A DNA stretch of 64,000 nucleotides from Halobellus captivus. Its GTDB lineage: Archaea > Halobacteriota > Halobacteria > Halobacteriales > Haloferacaceae. The stretch spans positions 166,466 to 230,465 of the forward strand of contig NZ_VJXQ01000001.1 of the NCBI RefSeq assembly GCF_007655485.1. Direction: 5' to 3'. Made by a program: the position numbers and the translations under genes. Below, one piece after another: positions 17,727-26,829 of this stretch (its first letter is position 1; the number at the start of each line of letters is the position of its first letter). The notes beneath the pieces were generated by a model. That model was not told the DNA's origin. It was given only the letters and a program-made list of their open reading frames with translations, and ran no database searches.

Positions 17727-17776
17727 CCGAACGGACTTTGATCGGCAGTCTGTCCCGCTCTCTGTGAGCGGTCACC

Positions 17777-18238
17777 TCACTGGTAGTCCACCTCGCCCTC
17801 TCCCTCGCCGATCCACGCGCCGCGGTCGGGTTCGCGGGAGTTGAGCGGGTCGATATCCTTGTACCACGGGACGTTCTTCAGCTGCTCTTTGTTGTAGACG
17901 AAGTCGTCTTTCGTGTCGGCGACGAACTCGAAGTTCTGCGTGAGCAGGATTGCGTCGACGGGGCAGACCTCCTCGCAGAGTCGGCAGTAGATGCACTGCC
18001 CGATGTGGAGGTTGTACTGCTCGCCGTTGCGCTGGTCGTCCTGAACGATCTGGATCGTGTCGTTCGGACAGACGTTCTCGCACTGTCGACACCAGATACA
18101 GCGCTCCTGGCTGAACTTGTGGACCCCGCGGAACCGCGGGCTCACTTCGGGTGCGACGTCCGGGTACTCGACCGTGAACGTCTCGCCGTCCAGTGCGTGC
18201 TTCATCGTCGTCGCCATCGATTTGAGTACGCCGATCAT
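17777..18238 (-). CDS. nuoI: NADH dehydrogenase-like complex subunit I (2x[4Fe-4S])
   Basis: The 153-residue peripheral subunit has two ferredoxin-type cluster motifs, CIWCRQCENVC (residues 47-57) with a following Pro, and CIYCRLCEEVCP (82-93). Each binds one [4Fe-4S] cluster passing electrons to NuoB. The start MIGVLKSMATT overlaps the nuoH stop by 4 bases. With no NuoEFG in the operon, this is the outermost recognisable electron carrier. Confidence 0.95.
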   Translation of the reverse strand: MIGVLKSMATTMKHALDGETFTVEYPDVAPEVSPRFRGVHKFSQERCIWCRQCENVCPNDTIQIVQDDQRNGEQYNLHIGQCIYCRLCEEVCPVDAILLTQNFEFVADTKDDFVYNKEQLKNVPWYKDIDPLNSREPDRGAWIGEGEGEVDYQ

Positions 18239-19293
18239 GCTATCACTCCCACGATTACGGCCGTGAGCACCAAGTTCGCAAAGGAGAGCACGAGCATCCC
18301 CTTCCAGCCGACATCGAGGAACTGATCGATGCGGAGGCGGGGGATCGCCGAGCGCGCCCACTGGGTGAACAGGTAGAATCCCCAGATCTTGATCAGGAAC
18401 CACACGAATCCCGGCAGGACCGGTCCGGCCGGACCGCCGAGGAACAGCGTCGCCGCCAGCGCGCCGCCGAGGAAGATGTGGATGAACTCGCCGAGGTAAA
18501 TGAGCACGAAGTAGACCGAGGAGTACTCGGTCTGATACCCGGCGACGATCTCGGTCGGCGCTTCCGGCACGTCGAAGGGGTTGCGACCGACTTCCGCGAG
18601 GTTCGCGACCACGAACAGCACGAACGCGAACGGGTTGACGAACGCGAACCACTGGGGAACCGTGACTCCCGCGATCGTCAGCAGCGGTTCGGTCTGCTGG
18701 GCGACGATCTCGCTCATCTGTAGCGTGCCGGTGAAGATGATCACCGACGCCGCGGTGACGATGAGCGGGATCTCGTAGGCGATGTTCGATGCGATCGCGC
18801 GCAGGCCGCCGATGAGCGAGTACTTGTTGTTCGACGCGTAGCCCATCATCACGAGTCCGAGCGACGCGATCGACGAGGCCGCGAACGCGAACACCGCGCC
18901 GGTTTCGGGGTCGGCGAGGTGGATGCCGTTGCCCATCGGAATCACGGCGAAGCCGAGCAGCGCCGAGAACGGAACGAGAAGCGGGCCGAGGTCGTACGCG
19001 GGTCGGTCGACGCCCTCCGGAATGATGAGCTCTTTCGAGAGCAGTCGGACGGCGTCGGCGATGATCACGGCGAGGCCGAATGGACCGACGCGGTTGACCG
19101 CGATTCGATCCGTGAACGCCGCGGTGATCTTCCGCTTGGCCCACGGACCGGCGATAGCCGTCTGTACCAAGAGGAGATTCGCGATCAGGAACGCGCCGAG
19201 CAGACCGCCGACGATCTGTCCGACCGTCCCGGAGAGCCCGAGGAGTCCGGCGATTCGCTCGGGGAGAAGTATCTCCGATTGCAGCGGCAGCAT
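18235..19293 (-). CDS. nuoH: NADH dehydrogenase-like complex subunit H
   Basis: The 352-residue membrane subunit has about eight helices and forms part of the quinone chamber. Diagnostic blocks are RKITAAFTDRIAVNRVGPFG (about 55-74) and NPFDVPEAPTEIVAGYQTEYS (about 230-250, with the conserved acidic residues facing the quinone site). The start is in GTGATG at the nuoCD stop; the ATG (19293) is given and the GTG (19296) is possible. Confidence 0.95.
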   Translation of the reverse strand: MLPLQSEILLPERIAGLLGLSGTVGQIVGGLLGAFLIANLLLVQTAIAGPWAKRKITAAFTDRIAVNRVGPFGLAVIIADAVRLLSKELIIPEGVDRPAYDLGPLLVPFSALLGFAVIPMGNGIHLADPETGAVFAFAASSIASLGLVMMGYASNNKYSLIGGLRAIASNIAYEIPLIVTAASVIIFTGTLQMSEIVAQQTEPLLTIAGVTVPQWFAFVNPFAFVLFVVANLAEVGRNPFDVPEAPTEIVAGYQTEYSSVYFVLIYLGEFIHIFLGGALAATLFLGGPAGPVLPGFVWFLIKIWGFYLFTQWARSAIPRLRIDQFLDVGWKGMLVLSFANLVLTAVIVGVIA

Positions 19294-20963
19294 CACCGGT
19301 CCACCTCACCGAGTACGATGTCGAGGCTCCCGAGCGACGCGACCATGTCCGGGATGTACTCGCCGTTACTCATCTCGGGCAGCGTCTGCAGGTTCGAGAA
19401 GCACGGACTGCGGATCTTGAACCGGCCGGGCTTCTCGGTGCCGTCCGCGCGGATGTAGATGCCGAGTTCGCCCTTCGCGCCCTCGACGGCGCGGTAGATC
19501 TCTTTGTCATCGTCTGGGCGGAGGGTCCGCGGCACGTTCGCCTGGATGTTCCGCTCCTCTTCGGGCCAGTCTTCGAGCAGGTCGACGCACTGCTCGATGA
19601 TCTTCGCGGACTCTTCGACCTCTCGCATCCGAACGAGCAGGCGACTGAAATTGTCGCAGCCGTCCTCGGTGATGACGTCCCACTCCAGTTCGTCGTAGTA
19701 GCCGTAGGGGTCGTCGCGTCGGAGGTCGTAGTCGATGCCGGAGCCGCGCGCGACGGGGCCCGTCGCGCCGTAGGACTTCGCGACCTCCGGCGGGAGGACG
19801 CCCGTGTCGATCGTCCGCGACTGCAGGATCTCGTTGGACGTGATGAGGTCGTGGTACTCCTCGACAGCTTCCGGAAGGTCGTCCAGGAAGTCGCGGATCA
19901 GCTCGAAGAACTCGTCGCGGGGCTCGGGGAGGTCCCAGACGACGCCGCCCAGCCGGAAGTAGTTGAACATCATCCGCTGGCCGGTGAGATCTTCGAGGAT
20001 GTTCTGGGTCTTCTCTCGGTCGCGCATCGCGTACATAAAGATCGCCGTGAAGTCGCCGTAGACGTCGAGAGCGAAGGTTCCGACGGCGAGCATATGCGAA
20101 CAGATGCGACAGAGTTCCGCGCCCATCGTCCGGATGATCTGCGCGTACTCCGGAACCTCGATATCGTTGAGATCCTCGGCCGCGCGGGCGTACGCCCACT
20201 CGTTGAGGAGCCCCGACGACGCGTAGTCCCAGCGGTCCGGGTACGGCATTATCTGGTGGCGGTACGTCTTCGTCTGACACATCTGCTCCTCGCAGCGGTG
20301 GAGATAGCCGATGTCGGGGTCGACGTCGGCGACCTGCTCGCCGTCGAGGACCGTCTTGACGTGGAGCACGCCGTGGGTCGCGGGGTGGTGCGGTCCGATG
20401 TTGACGTACATCGTGTCGCCCTCGTCCTCGCGGTGGTCCTCGGCGAGCGGGTTCTCCCACTCTTTGAGCGTGACGATCTGCGGTCGGTCCTGATCGTAGT
20501 TCTGCGAGAGCGGGTGGCCCTGCCACGTGTCCGGCAGGAGGATCCGACGGAGATCGGGGTGGTCGTCGTAGTCGATGCCGATCAGGTCGTAGGCCTCCCG
20601 CTCGTGCCAGTCGGCCGTCCGGAACACCGGTTCGGCGGACTCGCTGACGGGGTCGTCCTTCGCCGTCGGGACGATGACGCTCACTTCGCGCTGTCGGTCG
20701 TCGAAGCTGGTGAGGTGGTAGATCGATTCGTAGCGATCCTCGCGCTCCTCGGCGGTGACGCAGGAGAGGTGGTCGAACCCGGCCTCATCGCGGAGGCGGG
20801 TGAGCGTCTCCTGCACCGTGTCGGGTCGGATGACGAACCCGGGCGCGTTGACGTGCTCCTCGCGATCGACGACGAGGTCGCCGAGGAGGTCGGCGATCTC
20901 GTCGCCCTCGGTCGGTAGCACTTCGACCGCACCGTCTTCGGGGGTCGGCTCTTCGAGGCTCAT
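19293..20963 (-). CDS. nuoCD: fused NuoC-NuoD subunit
   Basis: The 556-residue protein has an N-terminal NuoC domain (about 10-165, with DWHEREAYDLIGI and the LPDTWQGHPL block). It is fused to NuoD, the 49-kDa hydrogenase-like subunit (about 180-556, with NIGPHHPATHGV, GYLHRCEEQM and the C-terminal GSLDIVLGEVDR). NuoD lines the quinone-binding site with NuoB. A C-D fusion is usual in haloarchaea and in Escherichia coli. Soluble, cytoplasmic face of the membrane. Confidence 0.95.
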   Translation of the reverse strand: MSLEEPTPEDGAVEVLPTEGDEIADLLGDLVVDREEHVNAPGFVIRPDTVQETLTRLRDEAGFDHLSCVTAEEREDRYESIYHLTSFDDRQREVSVIVPTAKDDPVSESAEPVFRTADWHEREAYDLIGIDYDDHPDLRRILLPDTWQGHPLSQNYDQDRPQIVTLKEWENPLAEDHREDEGDTMYVNIGPHHPATHGVLHVKTVLDGEQVADVDPDIGYLHRCEEQMCQTKTYRHQIMPYPDRWDYASSGLLNEWAYARAAEDLNDIEVPEYAQIIRTMGAELCRICSHMLAVGTFALDVYGDFTAIFMYAMRDREKTQNILEDLTGQRMMFNYFRLGGVVWDLPEPRDEFFELIRDFLDDLPEAVEEYHDLITSNEILQSRTIDTGVLPPEVAKSYGATGPVARGSGIDYDLRRDDPYGYYDELEWDVITEDGCDNFSRLLVRMREVEESAKIIEQCVDLLEDWPEEERNIQANVPRTLRPDDDKEIYRAVEGAKGELGIYIRADGTEKPGRFKIRSPCFSNLQTLPEMSNGEYIPDMVASLGSLDIVLGEVDR

Positions 20964-21670
20964 GGCGAATCAGCCCAGTTGTATCGCATCACGAGGTCGT
21001 CCTCGTCGATCTGCTCGGCGAGTTTGTCGACGATCTCGTCCTGTTCGAGGTCGTTGAACTGTTCGAGTTCGTACGGCTTCACCGTCACCGGGCTCGACTC
21101 GCCTTCGGCGATGCGCTGCTGCAGCTTCGCGACGCCGTAGATGAGCGCTTCAGGACGCGGGGGACAGCCGGGGACGTGGATGTCCACGGGGATGACCTCC
21201 TCTGCGCCCTTGATGACGTTATAGCCCTCCTGGAACGGGCCGCCCGAAATCGTACAGGAGCCCATCCCGACGACGAACTTCGGCTCGGGCATCTGGTCGT
21301 AGACGCGCTTCATCCGCGGGGCGAACTTCGAGACGATCGTCCCGGGGACGATGATGACGTCCGCCTGCCGCGGCGATGCACGGGGAACCCCGGCCGCGAA
21401 CCGGTCGAGGTCGTGCTTCACCGAGTAGGTGTGCATCATCTCGATGCTGCAGCAGGCGATTCCGAACTGCAGCATAAACATCGAGGAACCGCGGACCCAG
21501 TTCATGAAGTTGTCGAACTTCGTGAGGATGAACGGCGAAGAGCCGAACGCCTCCCGAAGTTTCGAGTTGAACCGGTTGTCCGCACCGGCGCCCGTCATTC
21601 GGGCGTCCCGCGTCTCGGTCTGTACCTGCGTGTCGTCCGTGACGAATGGTGTATCTCGTTCGCTACTCAT
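20960..21670 (-). CDS. nuoB: NADH dehydrogenase-like complex subunit B ([4Fe-4S] N2)
   Basis: The 236-residue protein carries the ligands of cluster N2: the adjacent cysteines of GIACCSIE, then GSCTISGG and HVPGCPPRPE. A 75-residue acidic N-terminal extension precedes the conserved domain. The start MSSERDTPF is used; 59 further in-frame codons upstream overlap nuoA and are basic. It delivers electrons to quinone together with NuoD. Confidence 0.95.
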   Translation of the reverse strand: MSSERDTPFVTDDTQVQTETRDARMTGAGADNRFNSKLREAFGSSPFILTKFDNFMNWVRGSSMFMLQFGIACCSIEMMHTYSVKHDLDRFAAGVPRASPRQADVIIVPGTIVSKFAPRMKRVYDQMPEPKFVVGMGSCTISGGPFQEGYNVIKGAEEVIPVDIHVPGCPPRPEALIYGVAKLQQRIAEGESSPVTVKPYELEQFNDLEQDEIVDKLAEQIDEDDLVMRYNWADSP

Positions 21671-22080
21671 GCGTTTCTCTCCGTCTTCCGGCGGTTCGCC
21701 AGCGGGCTTTTGACCCACTCGACTGCGCCGTTGCGCCACGCCCAGACCAGTCCGACGACGAGCACGCCGACGAATGCGAGCATCGGCAGCAGGACCGTCG
21801 AGAGGGCAACGCCCTGGTCCAGTGCGGGCCGATAGATCACGGCCCACGGGAAGATGAGAACGGTTTCGACGTCGAACACGACGAACAACAGCGCGACCAT
21901 GTAGTACTGGATGTTAAACTGGACGCGCGCCGTGCCGGTCGGTATCTCACCGCTCTCGTAGGTGGCGCGTTTACCTTGTTCGGGAACCGACGGGCGAAGT
22001 ATCGCCGAAACCGCCATCATCCCGAGCGGGATTCCGACGGCGACGAGCCCAAGGGCCCCGATTGCTATCCATTCACTCAT
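21667..22080 (-). CDS. nuoA: NADH dehydrogenase-like complex subunit A
   Basis: The 137-residue three-helix membrane subunit has the family signature FDVETVLIFPWAV (about 74-86) and YESGEIPTGTARVQFNIQYY, spanning the loop that reaches the quinone site. First gene of the operon. A TATA-like TATAAAT (near 22134-22140) lies about 55 bases upstream and GGGAG is close to the ATG, so this message probably has a short leader. Confidence 0.95.
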   Translation of the reverse strand: MSEWIAIGALGLVAVGIPLGMMAVSAILRPSVPEQGKRATYESGEIPTGTARVQFNIQYYMVALLFVVFDVETVLIFPWAVIYRPALDQGVALSTVLLPMLAFVGVLVVGLVWAWRNGAVEWVKSPLANRRKTERNA

Positions 22081-22173
22081 TCCGTAGTCTCCCTGACGTT
22101 CGAGGGTTAGAAGCGCCCCCCCATAAGCGTTGATTTATACCGCGGAGAGAGTCGCGGGGGCCGAAGCCGCCGC

Positions 22174-22824
22174 CTACTCCTCGTTTCGGCTTTCCACATA
22201 CGAATCGACGCCGAGGTCGTGGAGGTCGCGGGAGTCGCGAGCGACCCGCCCGACGAGCGACTCGTGATACTCGACGAGCCGCTCGCGCAGTTCGTCGTGC
22301 TCGCGAGAGAGAATCTGTGCGGCGGACAGCGCCGCGTTGAACGACTTGCCCGCGTCGACGGCGACGATCGGCGCGCCGGTCGGCATCCCGATCACGGAGT
22401 CGACGGACTTCTCCTGCACCGGCACGCCGACGACCGGAATCGGATACGCGATCGAGGCGGTCATATTCGGTAGATCGGCTGACTTCCCGCCCGCGCCCGC
22501 GATCACGACGTCCAGGCCGCGCGCTTCGGTGGTCTCGCCGTACGCGTACATCAGCTCCGGCGTCCGGTGCGCGGAGACGACGTACGTCTCGTAGGTGAAG
22601 CGCGCGTCGGGCGCGTCGTGGAAGTCGGTCTGTTCGTCGAAACCGAGTTCCGCGAGCGCCTCGTGCGCGCCGGACATCACGTCGAGGTCCGAGTCCGAAC
22701 CCATAATGATCCCGACGTCGGGCGTCGTCTCGGGATCGATGTCGGCGTCGGCTTCCGCGCGGAGTCGATCGATCAGGTCCTGTACGGTCACGTCGCTCTC
22801 GTCGTCTGGCGTGTAGTCGGTCAT
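22174..22824 (-). CDS. purE: N5-carboxyaminoimidazole ribonucleotide mutase
   Basis: The 216-residue enzyme of purine synthesis interconverts N5-CAIR and CAIR. The PurE core runs from about residue 30 (GIIMGSDSDLDVM) through VVSAHRTPELMYAYGE, AGAGGKSADLPNM and GVPVQ. About 30 acidic residues precede the core. The ATG at 22824 is preferred over an adjacent GTG. It lies 97 bases downstream of purK on the same strand, and the two act consecutively. Confidence 0.93.
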   Translation of the reverse strand: MTDYTPDDESDVTVQDLIDRLRAEADADIDPETTPDVGIIMGSDSDLDVMSGAHEALAELGFDEQTDFHDAPDARFTYETYVVSAHRTPELMYAYGETTEARGLDVVIAGAGGKSADLPNMTASIAYPIPVVGVPVQEKSVDSVIGMPTGAPIVAVDAGKSFNAALSAAQILSREHDELRERLVEYHESLVGRVARDSRDLHDLGVDSYVESRNEE

Positions 22825-22921
22825 CACTGTCTCCTTTGTGGCGGCCGCCCAAAACGAGCGGTGGTCGCGCGGATCGCCCGCTCCCGACGATCAGTCATTC
22901 GGACGTCGACGCGTCTCTGAG

Positions 22922-24091
22922 TCATTCGAACGTCAACGCATCTCTGGTTTCTCTCGCGTGCACGAGGAGATCGTCGACATCGACGGGCGCGCCGTCGCTT
23001 CTCTCGCCGTCACCGGTCAGCGTGAGGTGGCCCATCTTCCGCAGCGGGCGCACCTCGTCTTTGCCGTACCAGTGCAGCGAGGCGTCCGGATCTTCCAGGA
23101 CGGCCTCGACGTTTCCGAGTCGCGCTGGCTGCGTCTTTTCGACGGTGCCGAGCACGTTCGCCATCACGGTCGGACAGCGGAGTCGGGTCGAACCCAGCGG
23201 CCACCCGAGGACGGCGCGGACGTGCTGTTCGAACTGGGAGGTGCGCGCGCCTTCGATCGTCCAGTGTCCGGAGTTGTGCGGACGCGGGGCGATCTCGTTG
23301 ACCAGGATCTCTCCGTCTCCGGTCTCGAATAGCTCGATCCCGAAGACGCCGCGCCCGGAGAGCGTCGAGAGGACGTCGCGGGCGACGTCCTCGGCTCGCT
23401 GCAGTACTGCGTCTGTCGTGCGCGCGGGCAGGATCGTCTCTCGGAGGATCTCCGCCTCGTGGACGTTCTCGCCCGCGGGGAACGTCCGGACGTCGCCGTC
23501 TCCCTGCACGGCGATCACCGACAGCTCCCGCTCGAAGTCGACGAACGTCTCGGCCATCGCGGGGCCGCCGATCTCCTCTATCGCCTCGTCCGCGTCGTCG
23601 GGATCCGTAACGGGGACGTTACCGCGGCCGTCGTAGCCGCCGGTGCGGGCTTTCAGCATCACGGAACCGAACGCCGCCAACGCGTCTCTGAGGTCGTCGG
23701 CGTCGTCGACCCGTCGGAACGGCGGGATCGGAACGCCAGCGTCTTCGAGCGCGCGCTTCTGCACGAGCTTGTCCTCGATGGTTTCGAGCGTCGACGGCGC
23801 GGGGTTCACGGAGAGGTCGAACTCGTCGGCGACCTCGTCTAACAGCGCCGAATCGGCGAGTTCGATCTCGAACGTCAGCGCGTCGACGCGCGAGGCGAGT
23901 TCGCGAAACGCCTCGGGGTCGTCGAAGTCGCCGACGATCTGATCGCGGGCGACCGGCGAGGCGGGACACTCGGGCGTCGGATCGAGAACGATCACCTCGA
24001 CGCCGAGCGGGGCGGCCGCCTCGGCGAGCATCCGACCGAGTTGGCCGCCGCCGACGACGCCGAGCGTGGGTCCGGGTACGGTGACGGTCAC
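22922..24091 (-). CDS. purK: 5-(carboxyamino)imidazole ribonucleotide synthase
   Basis: The 389-residue ATP-grasp enzyme carboxylates AIR with bicarbonate and ATP. Visible are GVVGGGQLGRMLAEAA near the N-terminus, KARTGGYDGRGN (about 145-156) for ATP binding and VNEIAPRPHNSGHWTIEG (about 265-282). The start is a GTG (MTVTVPGPTLG) supported by a TATA-like box 27 bases upstream. The longer ATG frame would add 80 basic residues and is rejected. Consistent with a bacterial-style PurK/PurE route. Confidence 0.93.
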   Translation of the reverse strand: MTVTVPGPTLGVVGGGQLGRMLAEAAAPLGVEVIVLDPTPECPASPVARDQIVGDFDDPEAFRELASRVDALTFEIELADSALLDEVADEFDLSVNPAPSTLETIEDKLVQKRALEDAGVPIPPFRRVDDADDLRDALAAFGSVMLKARTGGYDGRGNVPVTDPDDADEAIEEIGGPAMAETFVDFERELSVIAVQGDGDVRTFPAGENVHEAEILRETILPARTTDAVLQRAEDVARDVLSTLSGRGVFGIELFETGDGEILVNEIAPRPHNSGHWTIEGARTSQFEQHVRAVLGWPLGSTRLRCPTVMANVLGTVEKTQPARLGNVEAVLEDPDASLHWYGKDEVRPLRKMGHLTLTGDGERSDGAPVDVDDLLVHARETRDALTFE

Positions 24092-24115
24092 GGGCGACCG
24101 TACTGGACGATACTG

Positions 24116-24121
24116 AATAAA
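24116..24121 (-). promoter_or_regulatory. TATA box of purK
   Basis: TTTATT on the minus strand, centred 27 bases before the GTG at 24091. It supports a leaderless transcript and decides the purK start. Confidence 0.55.
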
Positions 24122-24266
24122 GGTTGCCGAATCCCACCGCCGAATATACACACACGTGCGTAATTGGTAGTGTGTACTGAACACGGACTGCCGTCTGCGG
24201 AGTTGAATGCGAACCGCGTCTGCGAGGGTGAATGCGAACTGCCAGCCGCGGAAGGTCGTCCGCCGC

Positions 24267-26258
24267 TTACGTATCCGGGTTCGACGGTCCGTCCGGCGCG
24301 TACTCCGGCGCGACGCGCTGCAGTTCTTCACGCTCGACGAACACGACGACGTTGTCGCCCCAGAGGCGGAACTTGTGCTCGAAGGCGGCGTATCCGGAGA
24401 GCTCCCGGGAGACGGCGTCGCGGTCGTGGTCCTTCGCGATCACGACTGGCGGCGGGTCCGAGAGCGTCTCCCCGAGGTCGGCGTCGGGCGACGAACTGGT
24501 GACGTTCGCATCGGCGCGTTCGAGATACCACGGCAGCGGCAGTCGGTCGTGCCACGCGGGCCCGCCCGGCGGCGCGGTCGCTAACGAGGACTCGTCGCGC
24601 ACGTAGAACAGCGTCTCGTCGCTTCCGGGTGCTCGCGTCCCGACGAACAGCACGTCCGCCCCCTCGTCGTTGGCGGCTGCGACCTCGCCGACGACCTCCA
24701 TCGTCGGTTTCAGCGCGTTCTCCGGCTGCGCCCACTGGAGTACCTGCTTGTCGGCCTCATCGGCGGAATTGAAGTACGCGGCGTTCGCCCCCGCGACGCC
24801 GCCGACTGCCGAGAGCAGGATGAGCGCGGCGAGTCCGACGCTCACAGCGTCGCCCGTCTCCAGCGCGTCGCGCGCGGAGTCGACGACGAACGCGATCCCG
24901 ACGGCCGCCGGAACGGCCAGCGGCACGACGACGTGGACCGCGGCCCACGGGGCCTGAATGTCGGTCGCGATCGGATAGCCGAAGAGCGACGCGATCGCCC
25001 AGTACGTCGCGAACGTGACCGGCTCCCGCGGGCCGTCGCCGTAGAGTCCGTAGCGATCCGCGACGATCCCCAGCAGGCCGAACGCCAGGAGCGCCGGAGC
25101 GCCGTAGACCAGCGTCTCTCCGAGGTCGGAGAGGTAGGGGAGGTACGGGTGGTCCTGATGACCGCCGCCGCCCCACGTCTCGGTGAGCTTCTCGGCCGCG
25201 CCGACGGTCCCGGCGTTGAGGACGTCCGGAAGCTGCGCCGGATTCGCGAACGCCTGCCAGAGATCCGGTCGCGGCGCATAGAAGAACACGGTGATTGCGA
25301 GAAAGAGTGCGACCGCCCCGACGGCCGTCGAAGCGACACGCACGAGCGAGGCCCGCGGCGTCGATCCGTGCGCCGCGAGTCGCGCGCCGAGAGACGCGCG
25401 CCACCGGGTGAAGACGCTACGTCCCGATTCCCCGCGGGCCCGCGCGCCGAGCAGCCGATGATCCGCGAGCAGCGCGCCCGCACCCAGGAAGCAGAGCACG
25501 TACAGCAGGGCGTTCGCTTTCGTCGTGAAAGCGAGCGCGAGGGCCGCGGTCGCGGGGAACGCGTACCGGAGTCGACCGGTGTCGAAGCCGCGGACGACGA
25601 ACCCGAGCGCGACGACGGAAAACGCCGCCACGAGGACGTCGTTGCGCATAAACCGCGAGTAGTAAACGACCAGCGGATTCAGCGCGAGCACCGCCGCGAG
25701 CGCGACGAGCTCGGCGTCGCGAAGCCGCTCGCGGAACAGCCACGCCGCCAGCGGAAACAGCCCGCCGACGAGCGCGACCGGGAGGCGAGCCGTGAAATCC
25801 GTGACCGGGAGCAGGACGAACAGCCAGTCGTTGACGATCGGGAGGAACGGCCCGTGAACGATCGGTCGATAGGTGTGCACGCCGGTCTCGTGATACCGGA
25901 GGATCCAGTAGCCGACGCGGCCCTCGTCCCAGTGGAAGATCCGGCCGCCGAGCGCGACGAGTCGGAGTGCGAGCGCGACGACGGTGAATCCCAGGACGCC
26001 GAACAGCGCGCGGCGTCGGTCCGCCACCTCGTCATCGCGTTCGAGATGAGTGGACGATTCGTCGCTGTTGACGCGGGTAGACGGCTCGTCGCCATCGATG
26101 TGAGAAGACGAATCGTCGCCATCGACGCGAGTGGACGATTCACCGTCGCTCTCGGCGGATTCGGGCTCGGAATCGCCGCTTCCGACCGGGTCGGGAACGC
26201 GACGCTCGTCGGGGGAGGGATCGCCGTCGGCCTCGCAGGGGCCCTCGTCAGGGCTCAT
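24267..26258 (-). CDS. TIGR03663 family membrane glycosyltransferase-like protein
   Basis: The 663-residue protein belongs to the GT-C-like TIGR03663 family, sometimes called flippase activity-associated (Agl23). The membrane part starts at about residue 85. The first luminal loop carries the family's acidic pattern, FHWDEGRVGYWILRYHETG (about 107-125), with the probable catalytic Asp-Glu. About ten further helices and a C-terminal soluble domain (from about 505) follow. Function is probably transfer of sugars from a lipid carrier (inference). Residues about 40-76 form four imperfect 12-residue repeats of the type SSTRVDGDD, an acidic low-complexity leader unlike the rest. Confidence 0.82.
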   Translation of the reverse strand: MSPDEGPCEADGDPSPDERRVPDPVGSGDSEPESAESDGESSTRVDGDDSSSHIDGDEPSTRVNSDESSTHLERDDEVADRRRALFGVLGFTVVALALRLVALGGRIFHWDEGRVGYWILRYHETGVHTYRPIVHGPFLPIVNDWLFVLLPVTDFTARLPVALVGGLFPLAAWLFRERLRDAELVALAAVLALNPLVVYYSRFMRNDVLVAAFSVVALGFVVRGFDTGRLRYAFPATAALALAFTTKANALLYVLCFLGAGALLADHRLLGARARGESGRSVFTRWRASLGARLAAHGSTPRASLVRVASTAVGAVALFLAITVFFYAPRPDLWQAFANPAQLPDVLNAGTVGAAEKLTETWGGGGHQDHPYLPYLSDLGETLVYGAPALLAFGLLGIVADRYGLYGDGPREPVTFATYWAIASLFGYPIATDIQAPWAAVHVVVPLAVPAAVGIAFVVDSARDALETGDAVSVGLAALILLSAVGGVAGANAAYFNSADEADKQVLQWAQPENALKPTMEVVGEVAAANDEGADVLFVGTRAPGSDETLFYVRDESSLATAPPGGPAWHDRLPLPWYLERADANVTSSSPDADLGETLSDPPPVVIAKDHDRDAVSRELSGYAAFEHKFRLWGDNVVVFVEREELQRVAPEYAPDGPSNPDT

Positions 26259-26424
26259 TGGTGATACGTGCTCTCCTGTTCGTTACAACTCTTGTGTTTG
26301 ATCTCGACCGTCAGGAATCGCTGGGGAGCTCCGAAATCGCTCAACGTCTCAACTGCGAAACCGCTTGTGCTCGCCGCGATCCTGTGCCGATACCTCTTTG
26401 ACGTCCCCGCGGAACCGCATCGGT

Positions 26425-26829
26425 ATGGTAACGCTCGGATTAGTGGTGGCCGAATTCAACGCCTCGGTCACCGATCGGATGGCGGCGGCGGCGCGGGAGG
26501 CCGCCGCGGAACGAAACGTCGAGATCGCAGCGGAACTGTCGGTGCCCGGCGCGTACGACTCGCCGCTGGCGGCGGACCGGCTCGCGCGGCGCGACGACGT
26601 CGACGCCGTGTCGGTCGTCGGCGCGATCGTCACCGGCGACACGGACCACGACCGCGTCATCGCCGACGCGACGGCGAAATCGCTCACGGAAGTCAGCTTG
26701 GACCGCGACGTTCCAGTCACGTTCGGCGTCTCCGGCCCAGGACAGAGCGGGGCCGAAGCGCGGGAGCGAGTCGAGAAAGGTGCGGAAGCGGTAAACGCCG
26801 CGGTTGATATGGTGGAGACGTTAGTATGA
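26425..26829 (+). CDS. ribH: 6,7-dimethyl-8-ribityllumazine synthase
   Basis: The 134-residue archaeal lumazine synthase condenses ArP with 3,4-dihydroxybutanone phosphate in riboflavin synthesis. Motifs: VVAEFN at the N-terminus, SVPGAYDSPLAA, GAIVTGDTDHDRVI (the catalytic His region; bacterial enzymes have GxTxHx) and FGVSGPGQS. The start MVTLGLVV fits the family. It overlaps the next gene as ATGA. GTP cyclohydrolase of the same pathway is encoded at 59604-60395. Confidence 0.9.
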   Translation: MVTLGLVVAEFNASVTDRMAAAAREAAAERNVEIAAELSVPGAYDSPLAADRLARRDDVDAVSVVGAIVTGDTDHDRVIADATAKSLTEVSLDRDVPVTFGVSGPGQSGAEARERVEKGAEAVNAAVDMVETLV

